21,901 nt of DNA, taken from positions 1 to 21,901 of the forward strand of contig CAJUOO010000058.1 in NCBI GenBank assembly GCA_910588535.1. The letters run 5' to 3'. The notes beneath the pieces were generated by a model, which was given only the letters and a program-made list of their open reading frames with translations, was not told the origin of the DNA and did not search any database. Both the position numbers and the translations under genes were made by a program. Source of the DNA: an uncultured Lachnospiraceae bacterium (GTDB lineage Bacteria; Bacillota; Clostridia; Lachnospirales; Lachnospiraceae). Positions 8,212-17,439 of this stretch are shown in pieces (position 1 is the stretch's first letter; each line of letters opens with the position of its first letter).

Positions 8212-8240
8212 ATTATAACATAAAAGAAATGGAATGTAAA
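8212..8240 (-). promoter_or_regulatory. Promoter of the minus-strand zinc-ribbon membrane protein
   Basis: Read on the minus strand, TTTACA (8240-8235) and TATAAT (8217-8212) are spaced by 17 bases and lie about 50 bases before the start codon. Confidence 0.7.
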
Positions 8241-8374
8241 TTCCTGACTGCATATGGGTATGGTTTATGCACAGGACAGTTTTTTTAGATAGTATTTGCA
8301 GAGGAATTGAGCTTTTTTAGAATGATAAAGCAGTGGTATATAGTATGATTTCTTGTTAATTTTATATTTTATGT

Positions 8375-8914
8375 GTTGTTAAAAATTTGTTGTCTCATTT
8401 TTGGGAAAGTTCCGCCCAGTGAACTGCCTATGGTCCTCCGTCACCCCGCTCCCGCTTAGTGAAAAACGCAGCGGACGCTAAGCTCGAAACTACCTCGCTA
8501 AGCGCCGGCGTTTTTCAATAGGTTCCTTGAGGACCATAGGCAGTTCGCCGGACTATTTCTATGTGTAAGGCAAAACACGCTGTCATTCTGCTTATATAGG
8601 ATTGGCAAATCGCTTTTGTTTTTTCCATTAAAAGAGTCTGATGCTCTATTATTTCAATCGAAATAGAAATAAACATAGGAATGTAGATATATGAAGAATC
8701 ACAACGTATCTGAAATATCCAGTAAAATAGTATAGCCCGTCTGCTATTTTCCTCAAGGAACCTATTGAAAAACGTCAGTACTTAGCGAGGTTTTTCACGA
8801 GCTTAGTATCTGTTACGTTTTTCACTAAGCGGGAGCGGGGTGACGGAGGAAAATAGCAGACGGGCTATACGAACCTTTTTCGAAAATGATAAAAAACACT
8901 CATCCTACAAGAAG
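8375..8914. repeat. Nested inverted-repeat element, copy 2 (complete)
   Basis: This is the only complete copy, about 540 bases. Its left edge is set by similarity to copy 3 (GTTGTT onward) and its right edge by similarity to copy 1 (ACAAGAAG). Left arm: a perfect 17-bp stem (8421-8437 with 8530-8546) encloses a 92-base interior. Right arm: a perfect 24-bp stem (8730-8753 with 8847-8870) encloses a 93-base interior that is the inverted copy of the left one. The interiors share long identical blocks (CCGTCACCCCGCTCCCGCTT, CTAAGCTCG, CCTCGCTAAG, CGTTTTTCAATAGG). The two stems are unrelated in sequence. The outermost bases are imperfectly inverted (TCATTTTTGGGAAAGTTC against GAACCTTTTTCGAAAATGA). 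The central 180 bases are AT-rich with no conserved reading frame. No transposase is present, so it is non-autonomous or structural. Confidence 0.9.
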
Positions 8915-9086
8915 TTATACTTTTGAATTTTTTGCAAATTGCAACTTCATTTTGGAAAGTAGTTACAATGTATACAGAAAATGGTTGCATTTGTATTTGA
9001 TCTATAATAGAATAGGGATACGTAACTTACATATTTGACGGCAGTATGTCAGTTAGACAAATTTATGTCAGAACAGGAGAAATACA
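8915..9086 (+). promoter_or_regulatory. Leader region of the M60 surface operon
   Basis: This AT-rich stretch lies between repeat copy 2 and the M60 gene. It holds a TATAAT at 9003-9008 but no good -35 at the expected distance, and a possible TTGCAA (8939-8944) with TACAAT (8964-8969) at a long 19-base spacing. The start point is unclear; an activator-dependent promoter is possible. AGGAGAAATACA immediately precedes the start codon at 9087. Confidence 0.35.
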
Positions 9087-12000
9087 ATGAGAAGAGGAAT
9101 TTCCAAATTTTTAACAGGGCTTCTGGCGATGTCCCTCGTTTTTTCTTCTGGCAGTTATCCCGTGTACGGCAGCGGAAATCAACCGTCTGTTGTGGTGGAT
9201 ATGGAGAAGACGAAGGCGGAAACAGGTCCCGCGACGGATGTAGTGAGCTCTACAACGGACGCAGTGACAGGTCCTGCTGCAGGTGTGAACCAGAATAGTG
9301 GTATGCCGAGAGGAACCATAGAGGTGAAGCCTGCCTTGGAGGTACAGCTTGTGTCAGGAGTTGAGGTAAAGCGTGCTCAGAACTTTCAAGTGGTGCTGAA
9401 GAATGGAAAAAAGGAATACACCGCACAGGTGAAGCTTTTGAGAACAGATGCCGGTTCTATGGAGCCTTCCCGCGCAGCGGCCAGCTTTTCTGAGGTGGAG
9501 AGTGGTACTTATGATCTGGTGGTGTCCGGGGATGGATATGTCACCTACACACAGAGAGTGGAGCTTAAGGATAATTTAAGTTACCGGATTCAGATTTATA
9601 CAGGCAAGGTAGAGATTGAAGGGCCGGGAGTGATTATCCGAGGTGATGTAAATGGTGATGGAAAACTGAGCAAGGAGGATGCCACGGCGGTTGTGGATGC
9701 CATCGAATCAAGAAATCAGGGTTCAAGCTATGATTTAAATGGTGACGGTGTGGTGGATCTGCTTGATTTAAATTATGTTACCGATTTTCTTGCAAAATAT
9801 GAGCCAAAGTCTGCTGTATCAGAGATTCTGATTCCGTCATCTCTGGTGGCGACGCAGGTATATAGTGGAACAGAGATTGATAACGGCAGTATTAATAATA
9901 TATTGGAGGGAACTGGAGAGCTTGGGCTTCGCTCACAGTCTGGCACAATATCAGAGAGTCATCCAGTGCAGATAGATTTTGATTTTTCAGGCGCTAAGGA
10001 GCCGGTTGGCATGTCTGGTATTGTGATAGAGCCGTCTAAGACTGGACGTGGAGTGATTCGCTCTGGCTATATTGAGATCGTCTACGGTGAGAAGAATGAG
10101 ACGATGACACTGCCAATCACAGCACCAAATGGCGGTACTCTTCTGGGTGCTGTCGGAGCGAGAGGTGGTGCGTCTGCCAATGTGGATGAGACAGGTACTC
10201 TGGTGGTGAATCTTGGCGGGCAGATTGCTGTAAAGCATGTGACGCTTAAGATAACAGGAATAGGAGGCAAGGATGAGAAATTAAATCTTGCCCAGATTTC
10301 CAGTGTGGAATTTGTCAATGATATGGAGAGCAGGATTCCTGATCCAGTGATGAATGTACCGACACAGCTCAGTGCAGTTCCGGGAAACAAGTCTTTTGTG
10401 TTAAGTTGGAAGAAGGAGAACAATGTCACAGGATATGAGGTTATGATTACCTGTGACGGAGTGACGGAGACGAGAAGGACAGCTTCCACGCAGATTGAAA
10501 TTCGCCAGTTTAACAAAAAAGAGATGGAGAATAATATTACTTATACTGTCTGTGTGCAATCCATCAACGGAGAGTGGAAGAGTGGGTATTCCGAGAGCGT
10601 GGATGTAACGCCCAAGCCAACGAGCAAGCCAGATGCGCCGGATAATGTGAAAGTTCAGGGCGGCTATCGCAGCATTACCGTGAGCTGGAGCAAGCTTAAG
10701 GATGCAGATACCTTCAATCTATTCTATAAGGAAGATGGTGAGGCAGAATTTAAGAAGGTGACAGGAATTAAGGGCCTTAATTATGAAATCACCGGATTAA
10801 AGGATGATACAAAGTATATTGTATATCTGACTGCGACAAATGAGCTGGGTGAGGGGCCGTCTTCCTTGCAGGCAGCGGATAAGACAATGGGTGCGGTGTC
10901 TGATGTAAGGATGCCAGAGTACAAGCTTATCAACACGTCAAATGGTTCGGGAGTGCTGAGTAATCATATAAAATCTGCCGTGATTGGCGGTATAGGGACG
11001 ATGGTTGACAGTCCACTTGACAAAGAAGCAAAGAGTGCACTAGGAATCTTTGACAATACCTGTAAGTCCTATGTGGAATGTGTGGACTGGGATTATGGTG
11101 GAGCTTATCCCGATGCTGTTAAGGGTGTGACGACAGAGCTTGATAAGGTGTACACAATCGGCATGATTGCTTTATATGAGCCGGTGGATATTGGTTCTTA
11201 TTACTATGCCTCTGTGTCATATTGGGATGAGAATAATCAAAAACATAAGTTGAGCAATCTGTCAATTGTGCAGAGAATGGTTGATAACAGAAAATTATAT
11301 TTTATTAAATTTAATGAGCCTGTCAAGACATCGAAGCTTCAGGTAGGGATAGGAAGGTATGGTTCTTCCCCGCGCATGGTCAGGATTGCGGAGATGAGAT
11401 TCTATGAGTATGACAGTCTTGAGCAGGATATTATGAATTTGTATGCAGATGATCTGCATATTGTGCTGAAGGACACTGTGACGGAAGCAGTGATCGCTCA
11501 GCTTCAGACTAGATTGGACACAAAGGATTCGGTGAGCGGGGAGTACCATCCTGAGAGGGAGATGCTTCAGCAGGAACTTGATATAGCGAAGAAGCTCTTG
11601 CAGACGCCGGGGCTTATGGATGTTGTTCAAGTGAATCCAAATATAGCAGCGTCAAATGATAGTAAGATCGCGTCAGGAGGTTTAAATTCATGGCAGCCTC
11701 TGGGTGTGGCGGCAGCTTCCGGGGAGCAGATTGTGGTTTATGTGGGAAATCCCGGCATGAAAGCGGGGGCGAACACAAATGTTCAGCTTGTGTTTACACA
11801 GCAGCATGCAGAATCTTCCAGCTTATATAAGGCGGTAAATCTAAAGATAGGAAGAAATGAAATTACTCTGCCAAAGATTTCCTCTACGGATAAAGAAAAG
11901 GGTGGTGCATTGTATGTGCAGTACAGTGGCAGCAATTCTAAGGATCAGTATGCGGTCAGAGTCAGCGGCGGTGTGAAATTCCCTGTGCTTAATCTTTATG

Positions 12001-14300
12001 GGGTGACAGGGGAGGAACGTGCGAAGCGAATCGGTGCCTATGTGAAAGAGCTCGCTGAATATGTGGCACAGATCGAGGCGCAGCACGATAAGCTGCATGC
12101 TGGCAGCCAGAATGACAGCGTGAATTATATTTATGATCCAAAGACTTGTATATTAAATATGACAGATATTCAGATGGACAAGATGATGCTCTCCATCCCG
12201 GCAAGTCAGGCGCTTGCAGGTCTTGGCTCCGGGGACAGGGCGGCGGCTCTGGAACATGCAGTTGCGTCTATGGACGGCATGCTTACCTTATTCTATCAGC
12301 ATAAGGGCCTGACAAATTCCTTTGAGGAAGGAACCGATGCAGATGTGATTGCGAAGAATCATCTTCCTTATCGTTATCTGAATATTCGATATATGAAGAT
12401 GCTTGCCGGTGCATTTATGTACGCGGCGGGAAATCATATTGGAATTGAGTGGGGCAGCACGCCGGGCGTGGTGAATTGTACGCCGGTGACAGCTGATGCA
12501 GATGGAAAATATGTGAGCGGAAGATATTTTGGCTGGGGCATTGCTCATGAGATTGGACATCAGATCAATCAGTCAGCCTATGCGATGGCGGAAGTGACGA
12601 ATAATTATTTCTCTGTTCTGGCACAGGCAAAGGACAGAAATGATACGGTGAGATTTCAGTATCCAGAAGTATTTAAGAAAGTGACCTCCGGCACATGGGG
12701 ATACGCAAATAATGTATTTACTCAGCTTGGTATGTACTGGCAGCTTCATCTGGCATATGACAGAGACTATAATTTTAAGACGTATGACACATATCAGGAG
12801 ATAATAGAGAATCTGTTTTTTGCTAGGGTGGACAGCTATGCAAGAGATGCGAGCACAGCTCCAGCGCCGGGTGGTGTAAGCCTGACGCTTGACGGTGACA
12901 GAGATCAAAACCTGATGCGTCTGTCAAGCGCGGCAGCACAGAGGGATTTGACTGATTTCTTTACCAGATGGGGATTGGTTCCAGATTCCAAGACGCTTGC
13001 TTATATGAATCAGTTTACAAAAGAGGCACGTGCCATCTACTATGTGGATGATGCGGCGAGAGTTTATGAGATGGAGAATGGAAAAGCAGGAGCTATCACA
13101 AATAAGGATGTGGTCTCGGCTACTGTCTCGGCAGATGGAAGCACAGTTACGCTGAAGATAAATTCTTCTGTCTCCTCTGAGATTATACAGGGATATGAGA
13201 TTACAAGGGTGTTTGTGGAGCAGGGCAAACAAAGAAGAGAGGTTGCTGGCTTTACACAGGAGACAACCTTTACAGATCAGGTGGCGTTTGCTGCGAATCA
13301 TGTTATTACATATGAAGTCACAGCGATTGATAAATTTATGAATCGCTCAGCAGTTTGTGAGACAACACCTATAAAGGTGGGCGGAGATGGACAGAAGGAT
13401 AAGTCTAGTTGGTCTGTCACTACAAATATGGTATCCTCTGAGGATAAGGTAAGTGATTCCACAGATAATGATCCATGTGAGCCTACGACAGTTCCTGCTA
13501 TAGAGAAGGTGATTGATGGAAAGACTTCCACAGTATATACAGGTTCTTCTGCAGGAGAGGACCCATATGTTATTCTTGCGCTGAATCAGATTACAGAAGT
13601 GACAGCACTGCGCTATGTATCTTCTGGCAGTTCTGCGATCACGAAATATACAATCGAGGTAAGTAAGGATGGCACGAACTATACACAGGTAAAGACGGGC
13701 ACCTTTAAGAGTGGAACAGATACAGTATACTTTGAAAATGGAACAGATCCGTGGGTGTGCACTTATGATGCAGCATTTGTAAAGCTTACAGCAGTGGGAC
13801 AGAGTGGAAAATCTATCTCGATATCTGAGATGGATCTGTTTGGACCTTCTGGGGATAATGTTGAATTTTTAAGTGGACAGGGTGGCATCGGTGTGCTGAG
13901 CAGTGCTTATACCTATGCTGCTGGAAAAACCATACCGGCAGGCTCCATTATCTTCACTGGAACCTACAAGGGAAATCCCGCCTATAATGTGGTAGTTCTC
14001 TATGATGAAAGCGGGAATATTGTAGGTGGCACAGACAGTGATAATCATCTAGTTGCACATCAGATAATCCTTGCGGACGATCCAAAGGATGCAATGCTTG
14101 GTGAGACCTCGGAGGGCAGATGGATCTATTGGATTGAGCCAACTTCTGGAAGTACAACGCCATCCTTGTCAGCAAAGCATGTGCGCGCAGAGCTTTACAG
14201 AGTTGACAATGCATTGACAAATGAGGGACAGAGATTGGTAAGTGATACGAAATATGTGGAAATACCAGCAACCTTGCCCAATATTTCACTGAGCAATTAA
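9087..14300 (+). CDS. Secreted M60-family metallopeptidase with dockerin, fibronectin III and F5/8-type modules
   Basis: A large (1737-residue) exported multidomain enzyme. Residues 1-29 are a signal peptide. About 75-170 is a beta domain. About 185-237 is a type-I-like dockerin with two calcium loops (GDVNGDGK at 186-193 and DLNGDG from 216). A beta domain of NPCBM or discoidin type covers about 240-415. Fibronectin III domains lie at about 418-508 and 515-603. A discoidin-like domain follows at about 618-776. The M60 catalytic region runs from about 845 to 1330, with the zinc site HEIGH at 1154-1158 and a third ligand Glu1169 in EVTNN. A Fn3-like domain (about 1341-1430), an F5/8 type C domain (about 1442-1585) and a final beta domain complete it. 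M60 enzymes cleave O-glycosylated proteins such as mucins. There is no LPXTG or C-terminal membrane segment, so retention at the cell probably depends on the dockerin. The next gene, 48 bases on, has a cohesin-like domain. Confidence 0.88.
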   Translation: MRRGISKFLTGLLAMSLVFSSGSYPVYGSGNQPSVVVDMEKTKAETGPATDVVSSTTDAVTGPAAGVNQNSGMPRGTIEVKPALEVQLVSGVEVKRAQNFQVVLKNGKKEYTAQVKLLRTDAGSMEPSRAAASFSEVESGTYDLVVSGDGYVTYTQRVELKDNLSYRIQIYTGKVEIEGPGVIIRGDVNGDGKLSKEDATAVVDAIESRNQGSSYDLNGDGVVDLLDLNYVTDFLAKYEPKSAVSEILIPSSLVATQVYSGTEIDNGSINNILEGTGELGLRSQSGTISESHPVQIDFDFSGAKEPVGMSGIVIEPSKTGRGVIRSGYIEIVYGEKNETMTLPITAPNGGTLLGAVGARGGASANVDETGTLVVNLGGQIAVKHVTLKITGIGGKDEKLNLAQISSVEFVNDMESRIPDPVMNVPTQLSAVPGNKSFVLSWKKENNVTGYEVMITCDGVTETRRTASTQIEIRQFNKKEMENNITYTVCVQSINGEWKSGYSESVDVTPKPTSKPDAPDNVKVQGGYRSITVSWSKLKDADTFNLFYKEDGEAEFKKVTGIKGLNYEITGLKDDTKYIVYLTATNELGEGPSSLQAADKTMGAVSDVRMPEYKLINTSNGSGVLSNHIKSAVIGGIGTMVDSPLDKEAKSALGIFDNTCKSYVECVDWDYGGAYPDAVKGVTTELDKVYTIGMIALYEPVDIGSYYYASVSYWDENNQKHKLSNLSIVQRMVDNRKLYFIKFNEPVKTSKLQVGIGRYGSSPRMVRIAEMRFYEYDSLEQDIMNLYADDLHIVLKDTVTEAVIAQLQTRLDTKDSVSGEYHPEREMLQQELDIAKKLLQTPGLMDVVQVNPNIAASNDSKIASGGLNSWQPLGVAAASGEQIVVYVGNPGMKAGANTNVQLVFTQQHAESSSLYKAVNLKIGRNEITLPKISSTDKEKGGALYVQYSGSNSKDQYAVRVSGGVKFPVLNLYGVTGEERAKRIGAYVKELAEYVAQIEAQHDKLHAGSQNDSVNYIYDPKTCILNMTDIQMDKMMLSIPASQALAGLGSGDRAAALEHAVASMDGMLTLFYQHKGLTNSFEEGTDADVIAKNHLPYRYLNIRYMKMLAGAFMYAAGNHIGIEWGSTPGVVNCTPVTADADGKYVSGRYFGWGIAHEIGHQINQSAYAMAEVTNNYFSVLAQAKDRNDTVRFQYPEVFKKVTSGTWGYANNVFTQLGMYWQLHLAYDRDYNFKTYDTYQEIIENLFFARVDSYARDASTAPAPGGVSLTLDGDRDQNLMRLSSAAAQRDLTDFFTRWGLVPDSKTLAYMNQFTKEARAIYYVDDAARVYEMENGKAGAITNKDVVSATVSADGSTVTLKINSSVSSEIIQGYEITRVFVEQGKQRREVAGFTQETTFTDQVAFAANHVITYEVTAIDKFMNRSAVCETTPIKVGGDGQKDKSSWSVTTNMVSSEDKVSDSTDNDPCEPTTVPAIEKVIDGKTSTVYTGSSAGEDPYVILALNQITEVTALRYVSSGSSAITKYTIEVSKDGTNYTQVKTGTFKSGTDTVYFENGTDPWVCTYDAAFVKLTAVGQSGKSISISEMDLFGPSGDNVEFLSGQGGIGVLSSAYTYAAGKTIPAGSIIFTGTYKGNPAYNVVVLYDESGNIVGGTDSDNHLVAHQIILADDPKDAMLGETSEGRWIYWIEPTSGSTTPSLSAKHVRAELYRVDNALTNEGQRLVSDTKYVEIPATLPNISLSN

Positions 14301-14348
14301 GCAGGAATATAGATTGATATTCGGGAAGTGCGAGGGAAATGTGAGAAG

Positions 14349-15593
14349 ATGATAAGAAAACAGATTTGTAAAACAAGTTTAGCACTGCTTTCTTTTATAA
14401 TGTTTGCGTTGCCTGTTAAAGCTGCAGATGATTCTGTTGCCTTGCAGGTGAATGGAAATAAGGTTGAGGCTACCTTTCAGTCTGGGACAGCAAGCGGGGC
14501 ACAGGAGGAGATCCTGTCCCTGCAGCTCAGCTTTGCGCTCACCTCAAAGGAAGGGAAGCCGAAGAAAAATGAGGTGACATTTGAGTTTAACAGTGCAATT
14601 CAGAGTGTGGTGGCAGAAAGTCGCTATCAAGAAAGTACAGGTGTGCTTAATATCTATGTATCGGGAAGCAGCAATATTCTTACAGGTGACGAGACTTCTC
14701 TGGGAAAGGTGATTTTTAGTCCATCCGCGGAGACGGCACAATATTCGGTTAAGGTTGTGGAGAACAGCCTAAAAACTGTAAATAAGGCTTTCTATATGGA
14801 AGAGCTACCTGTGATTGCACCCATAGAGGGAAATGTGACAATTGGTGGAAACAATGGCGGCGGAAGTACCGGCGGAAATACTGGCGGAAATACCGGTGGC
14901 AGCGGCGGTGGAACCGGAGGAAGTGGTGGAAGTGGCGACGGAAGCAATGGCGGCAGTTCTGGAGACCATAAGTATGATGATTGGTACTCGGATGAGGAGG
15001 ATGGCAGAAGACCAGATAATACTATTAATAATAGTCGTCCGCCAGAGAGCTTTGTCACTAATCAGAATCCACCGGTAATAGTAAATCCGATAACGCCCAC
15101 ACCTGCTGTCCCACCAGATACTAGTCAGACCCCGCCCGCCAACAATCAGGTAAACAATCTGCCTGAGGGCAGCACAACTCCAGCTCCGGCAGAGAATCAA
15201 GGGACGCAGAATAGTTCTTCACCATCCGGGACAGGAAATGGCAGTGGAAGTACTTCATCCAATGCTGACAAGAATGGCAGTGGGGAGGACAGTGCTGGCA
15301 CAAGTAATGCACCAGAAGGTTCTGATAATCATGGCTCTGTTCCAGAGGAATCAGAGGTTACGACAGAGGGAGAGAGTGTGACAGAGGAGCAGACGCAGAA
15401 GGCAGAAGAAGATACAGAGGCATCTGCACAGCCAGACAAGACGCAGGATGATAAGGAGAAAAAATCTTCTAAGGTAAAAGTATTGATGTGGGTATTGGTG
15501 ATAGTTGGAATGGTGGTTTCGGCGGCAGCAGTTGTGACGGCATTTGTGTTGGTGCGCCGAGCGCCGAAAGAAGATAGAAAGAATTTAAAATAG
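14349..15593 (+). CDS. Membrane-anchored surface protein with cohesin-like domain and long low-complexity stalk
   Basis: The ATG at 14349 gives a 414-residue protein that starts directly with a signal peptide (1-25, cleavage after VKA). An in-frame GTG at 14328 would add seven residues and has a weaker ribosome binding site. Residues about 28-150 look like a cohesin or related jelly-roll domain: SLQLSFAL, then EVTFEF, TGVLNIYVSGSSNIL and LGKVIFSP are spaced as in cohesin strands. Then come a Gly-rich linker (166-205), a Pro-rich part (230-280), an acidic Ser/Thr/Glu-rich stalk (280-375), one transmembrane helix (about 377-402) and a short basic cytoplasmic tail. It follows the dockerin-bearing M60 gene by 48 bases, so the two are likely one operon and may dock to each other. 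The cohesin call is by eye; a generic carbohydrate-binding fold is the alternative. Confidence 0.65.
   Translation: MIRKQICKTSLALLSFIMFALPVKAADDSVALQVNGNKVEATFQSGTASGAQEEILSLQLSFALTSKEGKPKKNEVTFEFNSAIQSVVAESRYQESTGVLNIYVSGSSNILTGDETSLGKVIFSPSAETAQYSVKVVENSLKTVNKAFYMEELPVIAPIEGNVTIGGNNGGGSTGGNTGGNTGGSGGGTGGSGGSGDGSNGGSSGDHKYDDWYSDEEDGRRPDNTINNSRPPESFVTNQNPPVIVNPITPTPAVPPDTSQTPPANNQVNNLPEGSTTPAPAENQGTQNSSSPSGTGNGSGSTSSNADKNGSGEDSAGTSNAPEGSDNHGSVPEESEVTTEGESVTEEQTQKAEEDTEASAQPDKTQDDKEKKSSKVKVLMWVLVIVGMVVSAAAVVTAFVLVRRAPKEDRKNLK
14851..14965 (+). repeat. Gly-codon tandem repeat encoding the linker of the cohesin-like protein
   Basis: GGCGGAAATACC-type units repeat imperfectly and encode GGNTGG/GGSGG runs. 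This coding low-complexity tract is prone to length change by slippage. Confidence 0.7.
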
Positions 15594-15664
15594 GATTCTT
15601 TTTGATAATTGAGATTTTTTAGCTAATTCGTTCTATTAGTATCTGTGAGAATATAGAAAGGAAT

Positions 15665-15708
15665 AATCCGCTCAGAGTACAGACAATTGTTGTTGCTCTG
15701 GGCGGATT
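15665..15708. terminator. Hairpin between convergent genes
   Basis: AATCCGCTCAGAG (15665-15677) pairs with CTCTGGGCGGATT (15696-15708), a 13-bp stem with one T-G wobble and an 18-base loop. Neither side has a clean T-run (GTTAT on the right; TTATTCCTTTC when read leftward). It probably acts as a bidirectional transcription end between the surface operon and the MATE gene. The rest of this gap shows nothing further. Confidence 0.5.
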
Positions 15709-15794
15709 GTTATGTACAGCCCAATGTGGAAGAAAGACATCGCAGATGCGATGGATGGAGCAAGTGGCAAGAAAGAACTCTTCTCTACATGATT

Positions 15795-17156
15795 TTAGTC
15801 AATAAGAACCTTGTGCTCCATCCATCGTCCTGATAGAAAACGAAGTCCAAAGCAGAGGCTTCGGAATATCCAGTCGATAAACATTCCAAGCCATACGCCA
15901 GTCAATCCCATATGAAGCTGTTGTACAAAGAAGTAGCTTAATATGACTCGGAAGAGCCACATGCTGATAATGCTTACCAGCATAGTAAACTTTGCATCTC
16001 CACCACATCTGAGAGCATGAGGAAGAGCAAAGCTGCTTGTCCAGAATAGGATACTGAACAGATTAAACCAATGAATCACAGTAACACACATATCGGCAGC
16101 CTCTGTTGAGAGATGGAACAGTGTGGAGATCCATGGAATTAGGAAAAAGATGGCGATATTGCTGCAGGAGAGTCCCACAATCGACATTCCGATAAAAAGT
16201 CTTACGTAGCGGGATGCCTGTTTCTTCTCCCCAGCTCCCAGACATCTGCCAATTACGGGGATAATAGCTAGACTTATGGCGTTTCCCGGTATATTTGCCA
16301 TACTGCTCACAGTGTTGGAGACAGCGTTGGCGGCGATCGCGGAGGTTCCAAGCGTGGATGTCAGACTGCTGACACACAGCTTTCCAATCTGGAACATGCC
16401 ATTTTCCAGACCGCTTGGGATACCTATGGCTAAGATACTCTTTACTAATTTTGCGTTAGGGCGAAGCTCAGAGAGAGCATTTATGCGAAGTGGATTGGAG
16501 GATTTTTGGTGCTGGGCTGTCACCCATAATGCTGCGAAGATACGCCCGATAAGAGTGGCCAGCGCGGCTCCCAGTACACCCATGTGAAAGCCATAGATCA
16601 GTAGAGCATTTCCACAGATATTAATTATGTTCATAACGAGGCTGGCGCGCATGCTGAGCTGGCTGTTGCCCTGTGTGCGAAAGAGCGCAGCTCCAGCATT
16701 ATATAGTCCCATAAATGGATAGGAGGCAGCGCTGATCAGAAAGTAGATCTGTGCAAATGCCATAACATCTGCATCGATATTTCCAAATACCAGATAGAGA
16801 ATGGGCCTACTACTTATCATAACGAGCAGCATAATGCTAATGGTGCTTATGGCAAGGATGCTGTAGAGCTGAGCAGCGCTTTTCTTTGCCTGCTTCATAT
16901 CGCGTCTGCCTAGACATTGGCTGGAGATTATGGCGCCTCCGCTTGCTAGGGCAGATAGTATCTGGATAATTAAGATATTAAGGCTGTCCACCAGACTGAC
17001 GCTGGAGACAGCAGCTTCTCCGACGCTGGATACCATCAGGGTATCTGCCATCCCCATACTGACACTTAATAATTGTTCAAAAAAGAGTGGAAGGATCAGT
17101 TTTATTAGATCTTGACGAGTAAACAGTGGTTTGGTAAGAGATTCTTCTTGGCTCAT
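15795..17156 (-). CDS. MATE-family multidrug/sodium antiporter
   Basis: The 453-residue product has the length and about 12 hydrophobic helices of MATE transporters (NorM/DinF type). These export cationic drugs or metabolites across the cytoplasmic membrane using sodium or proton gradients. Recognisable family features are the N-terminal LILPLFFEQLLSVSMGMADTLMV segment and the internal half-repeat starting near ILAIGIPSGLENGMFQ. AAGGAGCC upstream on the minus strand sets the ATG. It is a single gene, convergent with the surface operon and divergent from the DUF1287 gene. The substrate cannot be predicted. The family call is firm. Confidence 0.92.
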   Translation of the reverse strand: MSQEESLTKPLFTRQDLIKLILPLFFEQLLSVSMGMADTLMVSSVGEAAVSSVSLVDSLNILIIQILSALASGGAIISSQCLGRRDMKQAKKSAAQLYSILAISTISIMLLVMISSRPILYLVFGNIDADVMAFAQIYFLISAASYPFMGLYNAGAALFRTQGNSQLSMRASLVMNIINICGNALLIYGFHMGVLGAALATLIGRIFAALWVTAQHQKSSNPLRINALSELRPNAKLVKSILAIGIPSGLENGMFQIGKLCVSSLTSTLGTSAIAANAVSNTVSSMANIPGNAISLAIIPVIGRCLGAGEKKQASRYVRLFIGMSIVGLSCSNIAIFFLIPWISTLFHLSTEAADMCVTVIHWFNLFSILFWTSSFALPHALRCGGDAKFTMLVSIISMWLFRVILSYFFVQQLHMGLTGVWLGMFIDWIFRSLCFGLRFLSGRWMEHKVLID

Positions 17157-17325
17157 AATGGCTCCTTGTGATGTGAAAAGTAGTTAAAGATCTGTTTTTT
17201 TCAGTATACTATTTTTACTTTGGGTTTACTACTGATTAATTAGCGGGTATGCTGTATTTAAGGAATTTTTTATAATATAATGTCTGATTGTTTCATAGTC
17301 AAGCAGGTTTTAGATAGTTGTTGGC

Positions 17326-17354
17326 TTGTGTTTCGGCAAAGAACAGATTATAAT
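17326..17354 (+). promoter_or_regulatory. Promoter of the DUF1287 gene
   Basis: TTGTGT (17326-17331) and a consensus TATAAT (17349-17354) are separated by 17 bases, about 85 bases before the start codon. The rest of the 283-base divergent gap with the MATE gene is AT-rich and shows no other clear element. Confidence 0.65.
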
Positions 17355-17439
17355 AATAGAGAGAAATGGTAAAGTTGAGGTAAGGATTTCAAATAGGGAA
17401 CAGAATGATAATAGAATAGGAAGGATGCCGGGAATATAG

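Noticed and set aside
14792..15200. Long minus-strand frames opposite the Gly-rich linker (Pro- and Ser-rich)
   Set aside because: They arise from the low-complexity GGC/GGA repeats of the real plus-strand gene.
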